From Acidobacteriota bacterium (GTDB taxonomy: Bacteria; Acidobacteriota; Terriglobia; Terriglobales; Acidobacteriaceae), in contig JARLGJ010000037.1 of the NCBI GenBank assembly GCA_031296105.1, forward strand, positions 1 through 55,506: a stretch of 55,506 nt of DNA. The letters run 5' to 3'. The translations under genes were made by a program, and so were the position numbers. Shown here one piece after another: positions 9,116 to 16,102 of this stretch (position 1 is the stretch's first letter; every line of letters begins with the position of its first letter). The notes under the pieces were generated by a model, which was not told the origin of the DNA, searched no databases, and saw only the letters and a list, made by a program, of their open reading frames with translations.

Positions 9116-9229
9116 AAAGTCCTCCCGCGCCCGCGGGCGCTCTGTCTAGGAAAGCTCTGAATAAGTCAGTCTTGCAAGCTATTCTACGGGAGTTAAACCG
9201 GTCAACGATAGATCTTGATGGGAAGGTGT

Positions 9230-9396
9230 TTTGTCAGGGCACGGCTTCAGCCGTGCCGTAAAAGCCGCATAAACGCAGGGGCTTCAGCCCCGGAGGGAAA
9301 GCTGTTTTATTCTTGCCGAACCCTCCCCCCCAGCGGCTAAAGCCGCGAGATATTGTTGGCGGTTTAGCGGCACGGCTGAAGCCGTGCCCTGACAAA
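9230..9396. repeat. REPIN-like element: two inverted family 1 repeats
   Basis: A 29-bp unit at 9230-9258, with the hairpin core GGCACGGCTTCAGCCGTGCC, recurs exactly inverted at 9368-9396. The whole 167-bp segment is thus one large palindrome with smaller palindromes inside (GGGGCTTCAGCCCC, CGGCTAAAGCCG). It lies in the 384-bp gap between the divergent AmiE-NamZ and NagZ genes. The remaining gap sequence holds no gene; the promoters must flank or overlap this element. REPIN-type elements elsewhere are paired REP sequences mobilised by RAYT transposases, and none is present in this window. Confidence 0.8.
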
Positions 9397-9499
9397 TTCC
9401 AACTTATTCAGACTCTGTCTAGTTTGCCTCAAAGTACTGCGTCTTCCGTAAGGCTAATGTTGGCGGGGCGGATACTGGCCGCTCCCGCGCCGGAATGCT

Positions 9500-11380
9500 A
9501 TGTTTTTGAGTATGCGTAAACTGCTGGCCTTCGTCCTCGTCTTCCTCATGATGTTGAGCGCCCCCGCGTTTCCTGACGAGGTGGCCGACGCCGCCAACGC
9601 CTATGCGGGCGGAGAGTCGTCTGGCGCGCGCTGGGCCGAGCGCACCCAGCGCCACATGTCTCTGGAAGAAAAGGTTGGGCAGCTCTTCATGATCTGGGCC
9701 AAGGTGGACTTCACCAACTTTGAAGGGCCCGACTACCAGCGCCTGCGCGACCAGATGCGCCAGTTCCACGTGGGCGGCTTCGCCGTAACCGCGCCCATGG
9801 AAAACGGCCTGCTCCTGCACGCCAGCCCTCTGGACGCCGCCGCGCTCACCAACCACCTGCAGCATGACAGCGCACTGCCCCTCATCTTTGCCGCTGACTT
9901 CGAGCGCGGACTGCCCATGCGCCTGCACGGAGGCACCGGCTTTCCGCACGCCATGGCCTTTGGCGCCGCGGGCAACCTCGACTACGCGTATCAATTCGGC
10001 CGCGTCACGGCCGAGGAGTCGCGCGCCATCGGCGTGCACTGGAACTTCTATCCCGACGCCGACATCAACTCCAACCCCAACAATCCCATCATCAACACGC
10101 GCTCCTTTGGCGAGGACCCTGCCGCGGTCTCAGGCCTGGTGAAGGCCTTTATCCGCGGCACCCACGACGGACACGCGCTGGCCACGGCCAAGCACTTCCC
10201 CGGCCACGGTGACACCGACACCGACTCGCACCTGGCCGTTCCGCGCATCAACGCCTCACGCGAGCGTCTGGAGCAGGTGGAGCTTGTTCCCTTCCGCGAG
10301 GCCATCGCCGCCGGCGTGGACTCCATCATGGTGGGGCATCTGCTGGTGCCCGCCCTGGAGCCGAACCCCAACCGCGTGGCCACCGTCTCGCCGGCCATCA
10401 CCACGCAGTTACTGAAGAACGAATTGGGCTTCCGCGGCATCGTGGTCACCGACGCCATGGATATGAACGGCCTGCTGCGCTTGTACGGCGGCAACACGCC
10501 GCAAGCCGCGGGCCGGGCCGCGGTGGACGCCCTGAAGGCTGGCGCCGATCTCATCCTCATCCCCGGCGATTTGGAAGGCGCTTACAACGGAGTGCTGAAG
10601 GCCGTGCGCTCCGGCGAGTTGAGCGAGGCGCGCATCGATGAATCCGTGGGCAAGCTGCTGCGCGCCAAGGCCGCGCTGGGCCTGCACAAGAATCGCTACA
10701 TCGATCTGGATAAGGTGAACACCGCGTTGAATCAGCCCAGCCACGTGGCGCTGGCGCAGAAGGTGGCCGACGACGCGCTGACACTGGTGCGCGACAGCCA
10801 TCGCATTCTGCCGCTGGAACCAGGCGCACCCGGCGCGGCGCAGCCGTTTCTGTACCACGCCGCCGCATTCGAGGGAAATCGCGTGCTGCTAGTGGTCTTC
10901 ACCGACGATGCGCGCGGCGACAACGGACGCCGCCTGGCGCGCGAGCTGCGCCTGCGCGTGCCCGACGCGCGCGTGATTTATGTGGACGAAGCGAACTCCG
11001 CCGCCATGACCGGAGAAGTGTTGCAGGCCGCGGCCAGGGCGGAGCGCGTGGTGGCCGCCGTGTACGTTACGCCCTCCGCCGGACGCACGGCCGTCACCGA
11101 CGCCGGCTCGCCGGCATTGGACAAAGGTCCCGGCGGAGTGCTGGGTGAGCTGGTGCGGGCCGCGGCGGATAAAACGGTGGTGGCGGCCCTGGGCAGCCCC
11201 TATATTCTCGTCCAGTATCCCGCCATACAGAATTACCTTTGCACGTTCTCCAACGCGCCGGTCTCCGAGGCAAGCGCCGTCAAATTTCTCTTCGGAGAAA
11301 TGCCCGCCCGCGGACATCTCCCCATCACGCTGCCCGGCATCGCTCCGCGCGGGTACAGCGCGGCACAGAACGCGAAGTAA
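9500..11380 (+). CDS. nagZ: beta-N-acetylglucosaminidase NagZ (GH3), secreted two-domain form
   Basis: The 626-residue protein removes terminal GlcNAc from muropeptides. The GH3 barrel contains KHFPGHGDTDTDSH (231-244), whose D242/H244 pair is the Asp-His acid/base dyad of NagZ enzymes. The nucleophile is Asp318 in GIVVTDAMDM. A second alpha/beta domain (about 400-620) follows, as in the 640-residue Bacillus NagZ and unlike the one-domain enterobacterial enzyme. An N-terminal hydrophobic stretch (about 5-23, MRKLLAFVLVFLMMLSAPAF) is a signal peptide, so it should act outside the cytoplasm. GGA five bases before ATG 9500 favours this start over ATG 9512. It is divergent from the amidase-NamZ fusion; the two probably work on the same substrate. 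Confidence 0.93.
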   Translation: MFLSMRKLLAFVLVFLMMLSAPAFPDEVADAANAYAGGESSGARWAERTQRHMSLEEKVGQLFMIWAKVDFTNFEGPDYQRLRDQMRQFHVGGFAVTAPMENGLLLHASPLDAAALTNHLQHDSALPLIFAADFERGLPMRLHGGTGFPHAMAFGAAGNLDYAYQFGRVTAEESRAIGVHWNFYPDADINSNPNNPIINTRSFGEDPAAVSGLVKAFIRGTHDGHALATAKHFPGHGDTDTDSHLAVPRINASRERLEQVELVPFREAIAAGVDSIMVGHLLVPALEPNPNRVATVSPAITTQLLKNELGFRGIVVTDAMDMNGLLRLYGGNTPQAAGRAAVDALKAGADLILIPGDLEGAYNGVLKAVRSGELSEARIDESVGKLLRAKAALGLHKNRYIDLDKVNTALNQPSHVALAQKVADDALTLVRDSHRILPLEPGAPGAAQPFLYHAAAFEGNRVLLVVFTDDARGDNGRRLARELRLRVPDARVIYVDEANSAAMTGEVLQAAARAERVVAAVYVTPSAGRTAVTDAGSPALDKGPGGVLGELVRAAADKTVVAALGSPYILVQYPAIQNYLCTFSNAPVSEASAVKFLFGEMPARGHLPITLPGIAPRGYSAAQNAK

Positions 11381-11389
11381 GTGCGCTTG

Positions 11390-11515
11390 CGTCCCAGGTT
11401 ATTCGCGCTACGCGCGCCGAACCTGGGGCACGAAGTTATTTTGGTGTAGTGGTTACTATGTGATCGGAATGTTGTGCCCCAGGTTCACGGAGCGCAGCGG
11501 AGTTAACCTGGGACT
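11390..11515. repeat. paired CCCAGGTT hairpins (family 2) between convergent genes
   Basis: Unit one (11390-11431) reads GTCCCAGGTT ... AACCTGGGGCAC and unit two (11474-11514) reads GTGCCCCAGGTT ... TTAACCTGGGAC. Each folds as a hairpin, and the two are in opposite orientation. They fill the gap between the convergent nagZ and RNase genes, where a bidirectional terminator is expected. Neither has a clear T tract. Confidence 0.8.
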
Positions 11516-11527
11516 ACTGGCGAAACA

Positions 11528-12994
11528 TCACACCCGCGCAAAATCCAGAAAGCCCCGTTGCACGTCGGTAGAGACCAGGCGCACGCGCAGGTGGTCACCC
11601 ACGTCGATGCCCGCGTGCCCCGTCACCAGCATTCCCTCCACGTGCGGCCGCGCAATGCGCACGAACGTGCCGTGCTCATTCACGCCGGTGGCAATGGCCG
11701 GAAACACTTCTCCAATGCGGTTGCGCATGGCCACGGCGGCAATGCGCTTGTTCATTTCGCGCTCCACCTTGCGCGCCATGTTTTCCATCAGCGTGCACTT
11801 GGCGGCAATCTGCCCCAGGTCGTCATCGCTGTAAGGCGCGGGCGTGCGGTCCATCAGGGCCTTCAACAGCCTCTGCGTCACCAGGTCGGCAAAGCGGCGG
11901 TTGGGCGCCGTGGAGTGCGTGTAGTCCTGCACGGCCAGCCCAAAGTGTCCTTCTTCGGGATCGCCAGGACGCTCCAGCACGTACTCGCCCGGGCCCATCA
12001 ATTTAATGATCGCCAGCGAAAGATCGGGAAAGCGCTCTGGATCGGCTTTCTTGCGCTTCAGCAGGAATCCGTTCAGCGCGCGCGGATCGGCCTCGGCCGG
12101 CAGATGTTCTCCCATGCGCCCGGCCAGCTCCACAATGCGGCCCCAGCGCTGCGGCGTCTTCACCACGCGGCGGATGGAGGAAACGTCATGCAGCAGGCGC
12201 GCCACCACGCCGTTGGCCGCCACCATAAAATCTTCAATCAGTTCGGTGGCTTCGTTCTTCTCCTGGCGCACCACATCCACAATCTCTTCGCCTTCCATCA
12301 CGGGATGCGTTTCCGCGCTCTCAATGTTCAGCGCTCCATGGCGGAAGCGTTCGGCGCGCAGGGCCAGCGCGGTGCGGCCTTGCAAGCGCAGTTGCCCCTG
12401 CAAGGCGGAGTTGTGCGCCAACGGGTGCGGCGCTTCGCCGCGACCCTCCAGCCAGGCTCCGGTGCTGTTGTAGGCCAGCTTGGCCTTGTTGCGCGTCAGC
12501 GCGCGATACACCTGCCCGCCCTCCACCATCCCCTCGTCACTCACGTTGAACTCGATGACGATGCTGTGCCGGTCCTGCTCCGGCAGCAGAGAGGTGATGT
12601 TGGTGGAAAGCTCTTCCGGCAGCATGGGAAAGACGCGCACGCCGGTATAGACCGAGGTCGTCTCCTTGGCCGCGTGCTGGTCCATCGCCGTATCGCGCGC
12701 GGCGTACACATCCACGTCGGCAATGGCGATGAGCACGCGCGCCCCGCCGCCCGGCAGCTTCTCCGCGTATTCAATCTGGTCCAGGTCGCGCGACGAATCG
12801 TTGTCGATGGACGACCACAGCAGCCCGCGCAGATCCTTGACCGCGCCGGGGACTGGCAGCGCCGGAGGCTGCGTCTGCAAACGTTCCAGCTCGGCCGCTA
12901 CACCGTCCGGAAATTCCGGCTCAAAGCCATGCTCCAGCATGACCATGCGGGCCGCCGACTCAAGATCCACGTGCGAGAAATGATGGTTCTTCAT
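11528..12994 (-). CDS. RNase II/R family 3'-5' exoribonuclease (short form)
   Basis: A 488-residue protein made almost entirely of an RNB catalytic domain (about 50-400) with a small C-terminal OB/S1-like part (about 415-488). The N-terminal cold-shock domains of E. coli RNase II and RNase R are absent. The metal-binding segment SSIDNDSSRDLDQIE gives Asp64, Asp70 and Asp72, and YTHSTAPNRRFADLVTQ matches the RNase R stretch with the catalytic Arg. The fourth acidic position of E. coli RNase II (Asp210) is Gln73 here, as in the SIDNDDSRDLDQ form that I recall from cyanobacterial and Deinococcus members. Its role is RNA turnover in the cytoplasm. The gene is convergent with nagZ and lies 62 bp after the nikR stop. 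Confidence 0.88.
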   Translation of the reverse strand: MKNHHFSHVDLESAARMVMLEHGFEPEFPDGVAAELERLQTQPPALPVPGAVKDLRGLLWSSIDNDSSRDLDQIEYAEKLPGGGARVLIAIADVDVYAARDTAMDQHAAKETTSVYTGVRVFPMLPEELSTNITSLLPEQDRHSIVIEFNVSDEGMVEGGQVYRALTRNKAKLAYNSTGAWLEGRGEAPHPLAHNSALQGQLRLQGRTALALRAERFRHGALNIESAETHPVMEGEEIVDVVRQEKNEATELIEDFMVAANGVVARLLHDVSSIRRVVKTPQRWGRIVELAGRMGEHLPAEADPRALNGFLLKRKKADPERFPDLSLAIIKLMGPGEYVLERPGDPEEGHFGLAVQDYTHSTAPNRRFADLVTQRLLKALMDRTPAPYSDDDLGQIAAKCTLMENMARKVEREMNKRIAAVAMRNRIGEVFPAIATGVNEHGTFVRIARPHVEGMLVTGHAGIDVGDHLRVRLVSTDVQRGFLDFARV

Positions 12995-13056
12995 GACAAA
13001 CGCGAAATCCTATCATGCGCGCGCCGAGGTGGAAAGCCGCCGCGCGCGTGGCCCTT

Positions 13057-13470
13057 TTACAGATCGGCTCCGGTCGAGGTCATCACCAGCTTGCCATGCT
13101 TCACGCCCTTCAGGCTCAGCATGTGGTCGGCCATGTGCTGCACCTCGCCGGCGGGGCCTTTCATGATGACCACCTCGAAACAGTTGTCGCGATCCAGGTG
13201 GACGTGCGTGGCTGCCAGCACATTGTCGTGGTGGTGGTGCTGCGCCTCGGTCAGCTTGCTGGAAAGCTCAGGGCGGTGATGGTCGTAGATCATGGAGAGC
13301 GTGGCCACCACCGGCTTGTTGCTGTTCACCTCTTCGTTCACCAGCATGTCGCGGATCATGTCGCGGATGGCCTCGGAGCGGTTCTGGTAGCCGCGCTTGG
13401 CAATCAGGCGGTCGAATTTTTCCAACAGGTCCTGCTCCAGGGAAACTCCGGTACGCACCAAATCGGCCAT
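13057..13470 (-). CDS. nikR: nickel-responsive regulator NikR
   Basis: A 137-residue ribbon-helix-helix regulator with a C-terminal ACT-like nickel-binding domain. The DNA-binding strand is VRTGVSLEQDLLEKFD, followed by NRSEAIRDMIRD. The high-affinity Ni site of E. coli NikR (H76, H87, H89, C95) is conserved as H78, H89, H91 and C97. An open frame extends upstream to 13614, but GGAG lies eight bases before ATG 13470, and the in-frame ATG at 13491 has no such site. No nickel transporter, urease or hydrogenase gene is in the window, so its targets are elsewhere or among nearby transport genes such as the TonB receptor at 16.1 kb (speculative). Confidence 0.93.
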   Translation of the reverse strand: MADLVRTGVSLEQDLLEKFDRLIAKRGYQNRSEAIRDMIRDMLVNEEVNSNKPVVATLSMIYDHHRPELSSKLTEAQHHHHDNVLAATHVHLDRDNCFEVVIMKGPAGEVQHMADHMLSLKGVKHGKLVMTSTGADL

Positions 13471-13595
13471 GTAATCTTCTCCGTCACTCATGCGCCGGGC
13501 AGCGGCGCGGATGGGGCCATTGTAATCAAGCGCCGCCTGGGAAGCCACCTTTCGCGCGCGTTGACCTCCTGCGCCGGCTGTGTTCGGATGAGGAA

Positions 13596-15944
13596 GTGAG
13601 CCAACGAATTGCACTGCCGGTGGACGCCATTCTGCCCGAAATCCGGGCCGCTCTGGCCACCCACTGCAACCTGGTGGTGGAGGCCGAGCCCGGCGCCGGC
13701 AAAACCACGCGCATTCCTCCCGCGCTGCTGGCGATGACCGGCGGCGAAGTCGTGGTGCTGGAGCCGCGCCGCATTGCCGCCCGACTGGCCGCGCGCCGCG
13801 TGGCTAGCGAGATGGGCGAGCCGGTGGGCGAGACCGTCGGCTACCAGGTGCGCTTTGAAGAAGCCGTCTCGCCGCGCACCCGTCTGCGCTTTGTCACCGA
13901 AGGCGTACTGACGCGCCGCCTGCTCTCCGATGGCGACCTGAAAAACGTGGACGCCGTGGTGCTCGACGAGTTCCACGAACGCCACCTGGAAGGCGACCTG
14001 GCGCTGGCCTTGTTACTACGATTACAGCAGCGGCGATTGCAGCAGAAGCGCCCCGCGTTGCGCTTGATCGTGATGTCGGCCACGCTCGAGGCCGCGCCCA
14101 TTGCGGAGTATCTCGACAACTGCCCCATCGTGCGCTCGCCGGGACGTCTCTTCGAGTTGACCGTGCGCCACACTCCATACTCGCCGCGGCCCGTGGAAGA
14201 ATTGCTCTGCGATGCCGCCGGGGAGTTGCTGCGCGCGTCGCCCACGGGAGACATTCTCGCCTTTCTGCCCGGCGCGGCGGAGATCCATCGCGCCATGCGG
14301 CAATGCGCCGCACTTGCGCGGCGCGCCAACCTGCTGGTGCTTCCTTTGCACGGATCGCTCACGCCGGCCGAGCAGGACCGCGCGCTGGCCCCTGCGGCGC
14401 AGCGCAAGCTGGTACTGGCCACCAACGTCGCGGAAAGCTCCATCACCGTGGAGGGCGTCACCGCCGTCATCGACAGCGGACTGGCGCGGGTGGCGGCCTA
14501 CTCGCCGTGGAGCGGACTGCCGGTGTTGCAAGTCGCGCGGGTGAGCAAGGCCTCGGCCACACAGCGCGCCGGACGCGCCGCCCGCACCGCACCCGGGCAG
14601 GTGGTGCGCCTGTACAGCGAAGAAGATTTCCTGCGCCGCCCGGAGCACGACACGCCGGAGATTCTGCGCAGCGACCTTTCGCAGCTCTGCCTCGATCTGC
14701 GTGCCATGGGCCTGCACGCCGCGGACGTCGCGTGGCTCGATGCGCCGCCCGCCACCGCCGTGGAGCAGGCCGAGGACTTGCTGGACCGCCTGGGCGCCGC
14801 GGGTGAGAAAGCCTCACGCCTGGCGCGTTATCCTTTGCCGCCGCGCCTGGCGCGCATCGTGGAAGAATCCCTGGCGCGCGGCGTGGGCGAAGAAGGTTGC
14901 CGCGCCGCGGCCTTGCTGGGCGCGGGCGTGGCCTCCACATCAAGCGATCTGCTGGCGGCACTCGATGCGCCGCCCGACGCGCGCCTGCGCCAGCACACGG
15001 AACAACTGCGCCGCGTGGCTGGCGTGCGGCATAAGGTGCACAAGCCGCACAAGGACACCGACGACGCACTGCTCATCTCGGTGCTGGCGGGCTTCCCGGA
15101 TCGCGTGGCGCGGCTGCGCGTGGGCAAACAGGTGCTGATGTCTTCCGGAGCGTCGGCGGAGATCTCCGGTGAGCCGCCGCGTTATGAATTTTTTGTCGCC
15201 GTGGATGCCGAGGACCGCCGCGAGCGTCCCTTGCCGCTCGTCCGCATGACGGCGCGCGTGGAACCCGATTGGCTGCTCGACCTCTTCGCCGAGCGCGTGC
15301 GCGAAGAGACTTCTATTGTGTGGAACCACAAGGGGCAACGCGTGGAGGCCGTGAACTCCCTGCTCTACGACGCGCTGGTCATCGACGAATCGCGCGGCGC
15401 GCCCAGGGACGCCGCAGCCGCCGCGGCCCTATTGGCGGAGAAGGCTTTGGAAACGGGCATTGATAGATTCGTGGATGTCGATGCGCTCAACGAGTTTCTG
15501 GCGCGCGCCGCCTTTGCCCTGCTCGACGCGCCCGACGCCCCAGGAGCCTTGCGCGAACTCTGTGCGGGCTTGCGCAGCTTCAGCGAGTTGAAGACCGCGG
15601 CGGAGGATTTGCTTCCCTCGCTCGAGCGCCGCCTGGGCGCGCACAAACTGCATACGCTGGCTCCGGCGCGCATCGCGCTGCCCAGCGGACGCCAGACGAA
15701 AGTCCATTACGAAACGGGCAAGCCGCCGTGGATCGCCTCGCGCTTGCAGGATTTTTTTGGATTGAAAGAGACGCCGCGCATTGGCCCCGCGCGCACTCCG
15801 GTGGTGGCGCACTTGCTGGCGCCCAACCAGCGCCCGGTGCAAACCACCGCCGACCTCGCCGGCTTCTGGGAGCGTTTGTATCCGCAGGTGCGGCGGGAGT
15901 TGATGCGCCGCTATCCACGCCACGCCTGGCCGGAAAAGCCGTAG
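13596..15944 (+). CDS. hrpB: ATP-dependent helicase HrpB
   Basis: A DExH helicase of 782 residues (E. coli HrpB has 809). Walker A is EPGAGKTT (31-38), motif II is DEFH (124-127) as usual for HrpB, motif III is SAT (MSATLE), and motif VI is QRAGRAAR. An HA2-like region and the HrpB-specific C-terminal domain (about 480-770, ending RRYPRHAWPEKP) are complete. The cellular role of HrpB is poorly known; RNA remodelling is assumed. The start is a GTG at 13596, preceded by GGATGAGGAA; the ATG just upstream leads to an immediate stop. It is divergent from nikR. Confidence 0.94.
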   Translation: MSQRIALPVDAILPEIRAALATHCNLVVEAEPGAGKTTRIPPALLAMTGGEVVVLEPRRIAARLAARRVASEMGEPVGETVGYQVRFEEAVSPRTRLRFVTEGVLTRRLLSDGDLKNVDAVVLDEFHERHLEGDLALALLLRLQQRRLQQKRPALRLIVMSATLEAAPIAEYLDNCPIVRSPGRLFELTVRHTPYSPRPVEELLCDAAGELLRASPTGDILAFLPGAAEIHRAMRQCAALARRANLLVLPLHGSLTPAEQDRALAPAAQRKLVLATNVAESSITVEGVTAVIDSGLARVAAYSPWSGLPVLQVARVSKASATQRAGRAARTAPGQVVRLYSEEDFLRRPEHDTPEILRSDLSQLCLDLRAMGLHAADVAWLDAPPATAVEQAEDLLDRLGAAGEKASRLARYPLPPRLARIVEESLARGVGEEGCRAAALLGAGVASTSSDLLAALDAPPDARLRQHTEQLRRVAGVRHKVHKPHKDTDDALLISVLAGFPDRVARLRVGKQVLMSSGASAEISGEPPRYEFFVAVDAEDRRERPLPLVRMTARVEPDWLLDLFAERVREETSIVWNHKGQRVEAVNSLLYDALVIDESRGAPRDAAAAAALLAEKALETGIDRFVDVDALNEFLARAAFALLDAPDAPGALRELCAGLRSFSELKTAAEDLLPSLERRLGAHKLHTLAPARIALPSGRQTKVHYETGKPPWIASRLQDFFGLKETPRIGPARTPVVAHLLAPNQRPVQTTADLAGFWERLYPQVRRELMRRYPRHAWPEKP

Positions 15945-15977
15945 GGTTCACCGAATATTGAAATCGTCAGGAAGGAT

Positions 15978-16079
15978 TGTGCCCCAGGTTCACGGCCCGT
16001 TTTTGGCCGTTAACCTGGGACGTGAGTCCGGAACGTGAATCGGGGACACCCAGGTTAGCTTCGCGAACCTGGGGCACAA
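15978..16079. repeat. paired CCCAGGTT hairpins (family 2), second copy
   Basis: Two hairpins face each other: 15978-16022 (GTGCCCCAGGTT ... GTTAACCTGGGAC) and 16047-16077 (ACCCAGGTT ... GAACCTGGGGCAC). As at 11.4 kb they fill a gap between convergent genes (hrpB and the TonB receptor), with the two units in the opposite order. The loops differ while the stems agree. Confidence 0.8.
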
Positions 16080-16102
16080 CCTTGTTTCCACTTCCTACTG
16101 AA

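Noticed and set aside
7415..9160. 581-codon plus-strand frame over the amidase-NamZ gene
   Set aside because: Antisense shadow with no recognisable motif; the minus strand carries two complete catalytic domains.
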